8,025 bases of DNA from an uncultured Clostridia bacterium. Its GTDB lineage: Bacteria; Bacillota; Clostridia; Christensenellales; UBA1242. The translations under genes and the position numbers were made by a program. The stretch's first letter is position 1. Every line of letters begins with the position of its first letter. Of the stretch, positions 1 to 5,823 are shown piece after piece. The notes under the pieces are model-generated. The model did no database searches and was not told where the DNA came from. It saw only the letters and a list, made by a program, of their open reading frames with translations. Location: assembly GCA_946612575.1 (NCBI GenBank), contig CAMOEU010000025.1, forward strand, positions 1 through 8,025, written 5' to 3'.

Positions 1-2
1 AT

Positions 3-179
3 ACTCTAAGAATTGATGGGAAAATTTATGATAAAGAAACCACTTTTGTAAACTTCACACCAAATTTTCTCTCAACAATAATTGGTGATACAAAAATTGA
101 TGTAATGATAACACCATACCTAAATTCTGTGTATGTAAAGGCAAATGGATTATTAATAAATACTAAAAATAACATTTAA
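3..179 (+). CDS. 3' end of an unidentified protein (partial)
   Basis: An open frame enters from the left edge and runs 58 codons to a TAA stop at 177-179; its start lies outside the window. The visible tail begins TLRIDGKIYDKETTFVNF and ends GLLINTKNNI. It is rich in Ile, Asn, Thr and Lys, has alternating hydrophobic and polar residues that suggest beta structure, and shows no membrane segment. I do not recognise a family. It converges with recR and is followed within 30 nt by a strong hairpin terminator, which supports this being a real gene end. It uses TTA and ATA codons, which look scarce in the minus-strand series. The 5' part is needed for any functional call. Confidence 0.6.
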   Translation, partial: TLRIDGKIYDKETTFVNFTPNFLSTIIGDTKIDVMITPYLNSVYVKANGLLINTKNNI

Positions 180-195
180 AAAAAGAAACTAACAT

Positions 196-225
196 AAAAA
201 AAGACGGCTGAGAGCCGTTTTTTTA
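196..225. terminator. Bidirectional intrinsic terminator between convergent genes
   Basis: The inverted repeat ACGGCT (204-209), GAG loop (210-212), AGCCGT (213-218) forms a GC-rich 6-bp stem. It is flanked by an A-run on the left (196-202) and a T-run on the right (218-224), so either strand's RNA has a hairpin followed by a U-tract, and the A/U flanks can lengthen the stem. It lies 17 nt past the plus-strand stop and immediately after the recR stop, so it can end both converging transcripts. Confidence 0.9.
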
Positions 226-813
226 TTATAATTCTTGTCTTTGTCTTAGGGCTTTTTCAAGTGTGATTTCATCAGCAAATTCAATATTGCTGCCCATTGC
301 AATACCTTGAGCAAGTCTTGTCACCTTCACCCCAAGTGGTTTCAAAATTTTTGCAACATACATTGCTGTGGCTTCTCCTTCCACATCTGGATTTGTCGCC
401 ATAATCACTTCCTGAACTCCGTTTTTGCTCACACGAGAGAGAAGTTCTTTAATTCGAATATCATTTGGTCCTTTGTTTTCAAGTGGATTTATGCATCCAA
501 AAAGCACATGATAAACACCGTCAAAAGATTTAACTTTTTCCATAGAAACAATATCTTTTGGCTCTTGCACAACACAAATCACTTTTGGATTTCTCTTCTT
601 GCAAATCGAACAAACATCTGTCGTGCAATAGTTTCCACATTCGCTGCAAAGTTTAACCTTTTGTTTCACATCCAAAATGGATTGTGCAAAGTTTTTTGCC
701 GTTTCTTCACTGCCTTCCAAAATGTGAAAAACATATCTTTCTGCCGTCTTTTTACCTACACCCGGCAAACTTCTGAAATATTCTACAAGTCTTTCAATAG
801 GTTCATCAAACAT
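226..813 (-). CDS. recR: Recombination mediator protein RecR
   Basis: RecR works with RecO (and RecF) to load RecA onto SSB-coated single-stranded DNA at gaps and stalled forks. The 195-aa protein is close to the usual length of about 200. In order it shows an N-terminal helix-hairpin-helix (SLPGVGKKTAERYVFH, residues 15-30), a zinc finger with Cys56-x2-Cys59 and Cys68-x2-Cys71, and a TOPRIM domain starting near VVQEPKDI (81-88) with the conserved ATNPDVEGEATA (139-150). The C-terminal part RLAQGIAMGSNIEFADEITL (166-185) is the family's signature end. The ATG is 3 nt after the ybaB stop, and a GGGA-type ribosome site lies inside the end of ybaB, so the two are likely translationally coupled. 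It is the last gene before the terminator. The dnaX-ybaB-recR order is widely conserved in bacteria and supports the call. Confidence 0.97.
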   Translation of the reverse strand: MFDEPIERLVEYFRSLPGVGKKTAERYVFHILEGSEETAKNFAQSILDVKQKVKLCSECGNYCTTDVCSICKKRNPKVICVVQEPKDIVSMEKVKSFDGVYHVLFGCINPLENKGPNDIRIKELLSRVSKNGVQEVIMATNPDVEGEATAMYVAKILKPLGVKVTRLAQGIAMGSNIEFADEITLEKALRQRQEL

Positions 814-816
814 ATT

Positions 817-1134
817 CTACATTCCCAAATTTGGCAATTTTGCCTTTTCATCTTCTGCAATTTTGTTTAATGCATCCCCAACAGCAGATGCAATCAAATC
901 TTCAAGCATCTCAACATCATCTGGATCAACAACTTCAGGTTTGATTTTGACATTTTTCACTGTTTTGTTTCCATACATTGTCACTTCAACCATTCCGCCA
1001 CCAACAGAAGATGTGTATTCTGTGCTATCGATTTCTTCTCTAATTCTCTTCATATCTTCTTGCATTTTTTGTGCTTGTCTCATAAGAGCTTGCATATTTC
1101 CGCCGCCAAAGCCGCCGCCAAATCCGTATCCCAT
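817..1134 (-). CDS. ybaB: YbaB/EbfC family nucleoid-associated protein
   Basis: This is a small dimeric DNA-binding protein of the YbaB/EbfC family. It is nucleoid-associated in several bacteria and is commonly encoded between dnaX and recR, although its precise role is unsettled. The 105-aa product has a glycine-rich N-terminus (residues 2-12), a long charged helix (MQALMRQAQKMQEDMKR, 14-30) and the family core: GGGMVEVTMYGNK (45-57), then IKPEVVDPDDVEMLEDLI (64-81), then a C-terminal helix containing AVGDALNK. The glycine-rich start is typical of Firmicutes members. A clear AGGAG ribosome site (1141-1145) lies 6 nt upstream of the ATG. The gene starts 12 nt after the stop of the dnaX C-terminal frame, and that spacing supports translation of the dnaX frame right up to this point. 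Confidence 0.95.
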   Translation of the reverse strand: MGYGFGGGFGGGNMQALMRQAQKMQEDMKRIREEIDSTEYTSSVGGGMVEVTMYGNKTVKNVKIKPEVVDPDDVEMLEDLIASAVGDALNKIAEDEKAKLPNLGM

Positions 1135-1146
1135 AATAATCTCCTT

Positions 1147-1485
1147 TTAGTCCTCAACAAAAACCTTATTTCCAAAAAAGTTTTTAAGATTTTTGATATC
1201 TTTGTTTATTTTTTGCTCTCCGCTTTCAAATTTTTGAACTTTAAACTTCAAGTCAAGCCCTTGCCAGCGAATTGCACTTTCAATATCTTTTCTGCCATTT
1301 TCCAAAACATCAATCAAAAAGTCATCACTTGATCTTATCACCAAATTGTCTTCTTCAATTTTTGCATTTGTAATGTCGCCACAAGCAACATGAAGTGCAA
1401 CTTTTTTATGTTCTTTAAGGTATAGCACAACCTTTCCCCAAACATTGTTTGCTGAAAGTTTTGTCAAATCTTTCTCAATTTTCAG
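1147..1485 (-). CDS. dnaX: C-terminal domain of DnaX in the -1 frame
   Basis: This frame encodes 112 codons (from CTG at 1485) of the C-terminal domain found at the end of Firmicutes-type DnaX gamma/tau proteins. Recognisable features are an N-terminal helix with VWGKVVLYLKEHKKVALHV, the strand pair ITNAKIEEDNLVIRSSDDFL, then a helix and a final LDLKFKVQKF strand. It lies in the -1 frame relative to the 367-aa DnaX frame that stops at 1482, and joins it at the A9 tract (1486-1494). Upstream the frame is closed by a TGA just before the tract, and it contains no ATG start. The only bacterial-type start is a TTG at 1467 with a poor ribosome site, so independent translation looks unlikely. The sequence shows no internal stops or decay. 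Read through from dnaX it would give a protein of 479 aa. Alternatives are a one-base homopolymer error in the assembly or a recent frameshift mutation. Confidence 0.8.
   Translation of the reverse strand: MKIEKDLTKLSANNVWGKVVLYLKEHKKVALHVACGDITNAKIEEDNLVIRSSDDFLIDVLENGRKDIESAIRWQGLDLKFKVQKFESGEQKINKDIKNLKNFFGNKVFVED
1452..1485 (-). other. Potential stem-loop directly 3' of the dnaX A-tract
   Basis: On the coding strand CTGAAA (1485-1480) can pair with TTTCAG (1457-1452) across a 22-nt loop. Two further A-T pairs are possible beyond one A/C mismatch. The stem begins at the base right after the nine A. It is modest in strength and lacks the 5-9 nt spacer typical of ribosomal frameshift stimulators, so a role is uncertain; it could equally be chance in AT-rich coding sequence. 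Confidence 0.3.
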
Positions 1486-2585
1486 TTTTTTTTTACATCA
1501 AGCCCAAGCATTGCAGTAAGGCAAGTCGTTTCAAGCAAGAGTCTAACTGAAAGTGTGTATCTAAGTTCACTCTCCGCACTTGAGAAAACTTGCATATATC
1601 TTATAAGGTCTTTTTCTTCAAATTTTTCTGCTTGTGTTTGATACATAGCAAGCAAATCATCTGTCAAATTCAAGATTTCATTTGCATTCTTGCAAGATTT
1701 GCAAACAAGCAAATTTCTTGAATGTTTTGACAAGTCTTTTGCAAAAACAGCCAAATTTTTGCCTTCTTTTTCAATTTGGTCAATAAGTGCAAGCACTCCA
1801 CCGACATCCTTATCTTGAATCTTGTCAAAAAAGTTTACAACAAGTGCATGGTCAGTTGTGCCAAGCACAGAAAGTGTTTTCTCTTTTGTGATGTTGTTTT
1901 GACAATATGAAGCAATCGAATCTGCAATTGAAAGTGTGTCTCTGACACTTCCTTCTCCTGCCGCAGCAATAATCTTGAGACTTTCGTCATCATATTTTAT
2001 GTTTTCTTTGTCAAAAACTTTTGAGAGATGTTTGCACAAAAGTTCTGTCGAAACAAGTCTGAAATCAAATCTTACACACCTTGACAAAATTGTCTGTGGA
2101 AGTTTGTGAACTTCTGTTGTTGCCAAAACAAAAATGACATATGATGGTGGTTCTTCCAAAGTTTTCAAAAGTGCATTGAAAGCACTATCTGAAAGCATAT
2201 GCACTTCATCGATGATATAAACTTTATACTTTGCCCCAACAGGCATAAATTTGACTTTGTCTCTAATTTCTCTTATATCATCAACTTTATTGTTTGATGC
2301 AGCATCAATTTCGATGATGTTTATGTCGTTTTCTTGCTCAAGACGAATGCAGTTTTCACATTTCCCGCAAGCCGAGCCATGAACCGGACTTAAACAATTT
2401 ACTGACTTTGCAAAAATTTTTGCGATGGAAGTCTTTCCCGTTCCACGAGACCCAGTAAACAAATATGCATGACCAATTTGATTGTTTTCAATTTGATTTT
2501 GAAGAGTTTTTGTTATGTGGTCTTGCCCAATAACTTCTTCAAAAGTCTTTGGTCTATATTTTCTGTAAAGTGCAATATGACTCAT
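1482..2585 (-). CDS. dnaX: DNA polymerase III clamp-loader subunit DnaX, gamma-like form
   Basis: DnaX is the AAA+ ATPase of the clamp loader that places the beta clamp on primed DNA. From the start chosen here (2585) the zero-frame protein is 367 aa. It has the N-terminal ALYRKYRPKTFEEVIGQ, Walker A GSRGTGKT (45-52), a zinc module with Cys64, Cys73, Cys76 and Cys79, Walker B IIDEVH (124-129), sensor ATTE (155-158), the arginine-finger motif SRC (168-170) and sensor 2 AGEGSVRD (209-216). The collar domain follows and the frame ends in LGLDVKKN. The length matches domains I-III, the gamma-like portion; the C-terminal domain follows in another frame after a run of nine A. An ATG at 2591 also exists, but the AAGGA ribosome site overlaps it and is spaced correctly (5 nt) for the ATG at 2585. 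The gene begins 12 nt after the tpiA stop. Confidence 0.95.
   Translation of the reverse strand: MSHIALYRKYRPKTFEEVIGQDHITKTLQNQIENNQIGHAYLFTGSRGTGKTSIAKIFAKSVNCLSPVHGSACGKCENCIRLEQENDINIIEIDAASNNKVDDIREIRDKVKFMPVGAKYKVYIIDEVHMLSDSAFNALLKTLEEPPSYVIFVLATTEVHKLPQTILSRCVRFDFRLVSTELLCKHLSKVFDKENIKYDDESLKIIAAAGEGSVRDTLSIADSIASYCQNNITKEKTLSVLGTTDHALVVNFFDKIQDKDVGGVLALIDQIEKEGKNLAVFAKDLSKHSRNLLVCKSCKNANEILNLTDDLLAMYQTQAEKFEEKDLIRYMQVFSSAESELRYTLSVRLLLETTCLTAMLGLDVKKN
1485..1494 (-). other. Candidate frameshift/slippage site in dnaX (A9-C)
   Basis: On the coding strand the zero frame reads GTA AAA AAA AAC TGA, with nine consecutive A (plus-strand T at 1486-1494). It contains the heptamer A AAA AAC in the X XXY YYZ phase needed for -1 tandem slippage, and the run is long enough for RNA polymerase slippage. 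A -1 ribosomal shift, or a transcript with one extra A, gives AAA CTG AAA ATT and opens the C-terminal domain. Losing one A gives ACT GAA AAT TGA, which also stops at once. No AGGAG-like element precedes the tract, unlike E. coli dnaX. Whether slippage occurs is inference. Confidence 0.6.
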
Positions 2586-2597
2586 AAACATCCTTTT

Positions 2598-3347
2598 TTA
2601 GTATTTTTCTTTGCAGATAAGTGCAAAATTGTCAACATCAAGACTTGCTCCACCGATGACAACACCATCAATACAGTCAATTGACATAATTTTTTTGTAA
2701 TTTGAAAGGCTGACACTTCCGCCATACAAAACATTCAAGTTTTTGCCAGCTTTTTCAGAATAAAGTTCTCCAACAAAGTTTCTGATTGTTTCAACCATCT
2801 TGACAATATCTTTGTTTGAAATTGCTTTTCCTGTGCCAGAAGCCCAAATTGGCTCGTAAGCAACAACAACTGATTCAAGTTCGTTTTCAAAAAGTCCACG
2901 AAGAGCTTCTTCAAGTTGTTTTCTCACAAAAGCATTCGCTTGTTTGCTTGTTTTTGTTTGAAGATTTTCTCCAACACAAAGCACAACTTTAATCCCATTT
3001 GCAAGTGCTGTTTTGATTTTTTTGTTTACAACTTTATCTGTTTCTTTAAACTTTCCTCTTCTTTCAGAATGTCCAACAATAACATATGAAGTGCCCAAAT
3101 CTTTAAGCATGCTTGCACTGATTTCGCCTGTAAATTCACCTCTTTCTTCTTCAGCCAAATTTTGTGCTCCATACAAAACTTGTGTCCCAGAAAGAATTTC
3201 TCTTGCCATAGACAAATGTGTGAATGGTGGACAAATAACAACTTCGTTTTTTGTCCCCTTAATTTTTGTCGCAAGTGTCATTGCATATGGCTTAAACTCA
3301 CTAGGAACTGTGTTCATTTTGAAATTTCCGATAATAATTTTTTTCAT
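2598..3347 (-). CDS. tpiA: Triosephosphate isomerase
   Basis: This enzyme interconverts dihydroxyacetone phosphate and glyceraldehyde-3-phosphate in cytoplasmic glycolysis and gluconeogenesis. The 249-aa length is standard. Catalytic residues are visible: Asn8 and Lys10 in NFKMNT (8-13), His93 in VIVGHSERR (89-97) and Glu165 in AYEPIWASGTGKAIS (163-177), which includes the flexible phosphate-gripping loop 6. YGGSV (208-212) and VVIGGASL (229-236) complete the phosphate site. Position 9 is Phe where most family members have Trp, a mild variation. The frame stays open upstream to 3467 inside pgk, but the ATG at 3347 matches the family N-terminus and has an AGGAGA ribosome site (3352-3357) that overlaps the pgk TAG stop. 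It therefore follows pgk with an 8-nt gap and is probably co-translated with it. Confidence 0.98.
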   Translation of the reverse strand: MKKIIIGNFKMNTVPSEFKPYAMTLATKIKGTKNEVVICPPFTHLSMAREILSGTQVLYGAQNLAEEERGEFTGEISASMLKDLGTSYVIVGHSERRGKFKETDKVVNKKIKTALANGIKVVLCVGENLQTKTSKQANAFVRKQLEEALRGLFENELESVVVAYEPIWASGTGKAISNKDIVKMVETIRNFVGELYSEKAGKNLNVLYGGSVSLSNYKKIMSIDCIDGVVIGGASLDVDNFALICKEKY

Positions 3348-3355
3348 AAAATCTC

Positions 3356-4525
3356 CTATTTTACTTGGTCTATGACTTCGATTGCTGGCAACATTTTCCC
3401 TTCCATAAGTTTCAAACTTGCTCCACCACCTGTGGAAATATAACTTATTTTGCTCGCAACTCCGCACATATTGACAGCACTAACACTGTCTCCACCACCT
3501 ACAATTGAATATGCATCACTTTTTGCAATTGCTTTTGCAACTTTCAAAGTGCCTTTTCTGAATCTTGCATCTTCATATTTTCCAAGTGGTCCATTCCAAA
3601 TGATTTGTTTTGCTTTTGCAATTTCAGTTTCGAAAAGTTTTATGGTTTCTGGCCCAATATCAAGCCCAACATCCTCACTTTCAATTTCTTTAGTTTTAAC
3701 AACTTTTCCATCAGGTTTCAAAACAATGTGGTCAACAGGCAAAACAACCTTCACACCATTTTCGTGGGCACCTTTAAGAATGTCTCTTGCTTTTTGAATG
3801 TTTTCAAGTGAAACTATTGACTTTCCAACAACATACCCTTGTGCAAGCAAGAATGTGTATGCCATTCCACCACCAATAAGAATTGTGTCTGCCTTTTTGA
3901 TTGCACTTTCCAAAACTGCAAGTTTGTCAGCGATTTTTGCTCCACCAAACACCGCAACATATGGATGAATTGGTCTTTCTATTGCTTTAGAAAAAATCTT
4001 AAGTTCTTTTTCCACCAAAAAGCCAATTGCAGAAGGCAATTTCACTGCAACTCCATAAGTGGAAGCATGTTTTCTGTGACAAGTGCCAAATGCATCGTTG
4101 ACATAATAGTCAGCAAGAGAAGCAAGTTCGTTTACAAAAGTAGGATCGTTTTCTTCTTCTCTTGGGTCAAATCTCAAGTTTTCCATAACAAGAATGTCGC
4201 CTTCGTCCATTCTTGGAAACCAGCTTTTTACATCTTTGACAGATGTCTTGTCACAAAATCTGACTTTGTTTGGAAAATACTTCATCAAATTTGTAGCAAC
4301 AGGAAAAAGTGACAAAAATTTGTCATATCCTTTTGGTCTTCCAAGATGAGAGCAAATAATAACTTTTGCACCACGGTCAATAAGATATTTTATTGTAGGG
4401 ATTTCTTCTCTGATTCTTGTGTCATCAAGAATATCACCATAGGCATCCAAAGGCACATTGAAATCTGCCCTAAGCAAAACCTTTTTCCCTTTCAAATCTT
4501 TAAAATCTCTAATTGTTTTAATCAT
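3356..4525 (-). CDS. pgk: Phosphoglycerate kinase
   Basis: This enzyme transfers phosphate from 1,3-bisphosphoglycerate to ADP, the first ATP-yielding step of lower glycolysis. The 389-aa product is complete (family about 390-400). The substrate-binding N-domain shows RADFNVP (19-25), SHLGRP (59-64), ENLRF (115-119) and NDAFGTCHRKHAST (143-156). The nucleotide-binding C-domain shows GGAKIADK (194-201), GGGMAYTF (218-225), WNGPLGKYE (310-318), GGGDS (343-347) and the phosphate loop STGGGASL (364-371). The frame is open upstream to an ATG at 4573, but the ATG at 4525 gives the normal family start and has an AAGGGA ribosome site 5 nt upstream (4531-4536). It has its own promoter in the 66-nt gap after dusB and is followed directly by tpiA. 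No gap, gpm or eno gene is present in the window. Confidence 0.98.
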   Translation of the reverse strand: MIKTIRDFKDLKGKKVLLRADFNVPLDAYGDILDDTRIREEIPTIKYLIDRGAKVIICSHLGRPKGYDKFLSLFPVATNLMKYFPNKVRFCDKTSVKDVKSWFPRMDEGDILVMENLRFDPREEENDPTFVNELASLADYYVNDAFGTCHRKHASTYGVAVKLPSAIGFLVEKELKIFSKAIERPIHPYVAVFGGAKIADKLAVLESAIKKADTILIGGGMAYTFLLAQGYVVGKSIVSLENIQKARDILKGAHENGVKVVLPVDHIVLKPDGKVVKTKEIESEDVGLDIGPETIKLFETEIAKAKQIIWNGPLGKYEDARFRKGTLKVAKAIAKSDAYSIVGGGDSVSAVNMCGVASKISYISTGGGASLKLMEGKMLPAIEVIDQVK

Positions 4526-4544
4526 AATTTTCCCTTGTAATAGT

Positions 4545-4573
4545 ATTTTACAACAATTCCGTTTGTTTTTCAA
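4545..4573 (-). promoter_or_regulatory. Sigma-A-type promoter for pgk-tpiA and downstream genes
   Basis: On the minus strand a -35 TTGAAA (4568-4573) and a -10 TAAAAT (4545-4550) are separated by 17 nt, each matching consensus at 5 of 6 positions. The start is predicted near 4538, giving a leader of about 13 nt that still contains the AAGGGA ribosome site. A perfect 8-bp inverted repeat, TTTGTTTT/AAAACAAA (4562-4569 and 4572-4579), covers the -35 box; it could be an operator or chance AT-rich symmetry. Confidence 0.65.
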
Positions 4574-4591
4574 AACAAATTACAATTTAAA

Positions 4592-5521
4592 CTAATATTT
4601 TTCAAACTCACTTTTCAGAAGTTCAAGGCACAAATCAATGTCATCACAAGTGGCAAGTTTAAGTCTAATTTGTGATGTTGTAGGCAAATCTTTTGCATAC
4701 CAAAGAAGATGTTTTCTTATGTAAAGCTTCAGCCAATTTTCATCAAAATATTCTCTCAAAATCTCAATATGTTTTTTAACAACTTCATATTTATCAACTT
4801 TAGTTTCAATCCCCTTAAGTTCGGCAAAAATCCAAGGTTTGCCCTGTGCTCCGCGGCCAATCATAACCCCATCAACACCGGTTTGTCTAAGTCTTTCAAG
4901 GCTCTGTTTGTCAACAACATCTCCGTTTCCAACAACCGGAATAGATAGTTTTGATTTCAATGTTGCGATCGCCTCATAATCTGCTTTTCCGGAATACCCT
5001 TGTTCGACAGTTCTTGCATGGAAAGTGACAAAGTCAGCACCTGCTTCTTGACACATTCTGCCAAACTCGACGAAATTTTCTGTGGACTTCCCTTTTCTAA
5101 ACTTGACAGAAACAGGTTTTGTTGTAGATTGTTTGACCGCTGCAATAATTTTGCTTGCAAGTGGCAAGTTGTCCATAAGTGCCGAGCCTTCGCCATTTTT
5201 GACAATCTTTGGAGCCGGACACCCCATATTTATATCAAAACTATCATATTTTTCAAGCAGTGGATTTTTAACAGCCTTTTGCATATAGTCAGGCTCGTGG
5301 CCAAATATCTGTGCAATTTTGATTTTTTCAAATTCTGTAGAAAGTGTCAAAAACTCTGTCTTTTTTGGATTATGCTGCATTGCCCGTGCAGAAAGCATTT
5401 CGGTGACTGTTGCATCAGCACCAAAAGAAGAACAAACCGCCCTGAATCCCACATCAGAAACACCTGCCATAGGTGCGAGCATAATTGGATTTTCTCCAAA
5501 ATCAACTTCCCTAATTTTCAT
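4592..5521 (-). CDS. dusB: tRNA-dihydrouridine synthase, DusB-like
   Basis: This FMN-dependent enzyme reduces specific uridines in the tRNA D-loop to dihydrouridine using NAD(P)H. The 309-aa protein has the TIM-barrel core with MLAPMAGVSD (14-23), the catalytic cysteine Cys101 in DINMGCPAPK (96-105), KNGEGSALM (108-116), the FMN-contacting VSVKFRKG (137-144), FHARTVEQGYSGKADY (167-182), GNGDV (198-202) and MIGRGAQGKPWIF (220-232), followed by a helical tRNA-binding C-terminal domain. The motif set and length fit the DusB branch used by Firmicutes; a separate paralogue name cannot be excluded. No ribosome site is visible ahead of the ATG. Instead an extended -10 sits just upstream, suggesting a leaderless transcript. 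The gene starts 41 nt after the HU-like gene. Confidence 0.93.
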   Translation of the reverse strand: MKIREVDFGENPIMLAPMAGVSDVGFRAVCSSFGADATVTEMLSARAMQHNPKKTEFLTLSTEFEKIKIAQIFGHEPDYMQKAVKNPLLEKYDSFDINMGCPAPKIVKNGEGSALMDNLPLASKIIAAVKQSTTKPVSVKFRKGKSTENFVEFGRMCQEAGADFVTFHARTVEQGYSGKADYEAIATLKSKLSIPVVGNGDVVDKQSLERLRQTGVDGVMIGRGAQGKPWIFAELKGIETKVDKYEVVKKHIEILREYFDENWLKLYIRKHLLWYAKDLPTTSQIRLKLATCDDIDLCLELLKSEFEKY

Positions 5522-5527
5522 ACAAAC

Positions 5528-5557
5528 AATATATCACAATTTGCAGTCAATTTTCAA
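5528..5557 (-). promoter_or_regulatory. Promoter positioned for a leaderless dusB transcript
   Basis: On the minus strand a -35 TTGAAA (5552-5557), an 18-nt spacer and a -10 TATATT (5528-5533) preceded by TGA (an extended -10) are visible. Counting from the -10, the expected start base is 5521, the A of the dusB ATG. The absence of a Shine-Dalgarno sequence upstream fits this. Readthrough from the HU gene may also supply dusB. Confidence 0.55.
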
Positions 5558-5562
5558 ACAAA

Positions 5563-5823
5563 TCAAAGAAGATTCTTTGTCCCCTTAAAAAAGACAAACT
5601 TTTTTGATTTTGAATAATAAACTCTCTTTGTTTGCGGATTTATGCATCTGTGAGAATCTCTGTTTTTGGACTTGACTTTTCCAAACCCACGAAAGACAAT
5701 CTCACCGCCTTTTGAGCATACATCCAAAATAATATTTTTTGCAGTTTCAAGAATGATGTCACAGTCATTCTTTTTTATTCCAGACTTTTTGCAAAGAAGA
5801 TCGACAAACTCTGATTTGTTCAT
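5563..5823 (-). CDS. HU-family DNA-binding protein, divergent and cysteine-containing
   Basis: HU proteins are small dimeric nucleoid proteins that bend DNA. This 86-aa product (family about 90) starts with the characteristic MNKSEFVDLL, has the helical dimerisation half (residues 3-38), the FRGFGKVKSKNR strand region (44-55), the beta-arm tip with Asn62-Pro63 in INPQTKR (61-67), and a basic C-terminus. The proline that intercalates into DNA is kept, but the usual Arg before Asn-Pro is Ile61 and the arm lacks the common TGEEI-type sequence. Four cysteines (11, 21, 36, 60) are unusual, since typical HU has few or none. Its ATG overlaps the flippase stop as ATGA (5820-5823), with AGGAG at 5836-5840, so translation is likely coupled. 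In many Clostridia an HU gene lies close behind spoVB, usually with mazG between; this supports the neighbour call. It could be a specialised paralogue of the main HU. Confidence 0.88.
   Translation of the reverse strand: MNKSEFVDLLCKKSGIKKNDCDIILETAKNIILDVCSKGGEIVFRGFGKVKSKNRDSHRCINPQTKRVYYSKSKKFVFFKGTKNLL

Noticed and set aside
307..870. Long plus-strand open frames opposite recR, pgk (3839-4312) and dusB (5000-5617)
   Set aside because: They are antisense shadows of well-identified minus-strand genes, with Cys/Phe/Asn-rich translations and no family resemblance.
1147..1467. The dnaX C-terminal frame as an independent gene starting at TTG 1467
   Set aside because: There is no ATG, and the only upstream purine stretch (GAGAAAG) is a weak ribosome site. 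The sequence is the normal end of DnaX, so continuation from dnaX is the better reading, though reinitiation is not excluded.
1482..1484. TGA read as tryptophan (Mollicutes code), which would remove the dnaX stop
   Set aside because: Tryptophans here are encoded by TGG. Reading through this TGA stays in the wrong frame and does not reach the C-terminal domain, and the flippase and HU genes end sensibly at TGA.
1147..2585. dnaX as a decayed pseudogene
   Set aside because: Both parts retain all motifs and have no other stops or frameshifts; the break falls only at a homopolymer. A programmed event or a one-base error fits better than decay.
2598..3467. A 289-aa triosephosphate isomerase starting inside pgk
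   Set aside because: The extra 40 residues are pgk sequence in another frame and do not resemble the family; the ATG at 3347 has a strong ribosome site.
3356..4573. A 405-aa phosphoglycerate kinase starting at 4573
   Set aside because: The added 16 residues are not family-like and are encoded by the promoter region; the ATG at 4525 has a good ribosome site.
4562..4579. The AT-rich inverted repeat after dusB as an intrinsic terminator
   Set aside because: It has only one G/C pair in the stem and no T-tract following on the dusB transcript strand; it also overlaps the pgk promoter.
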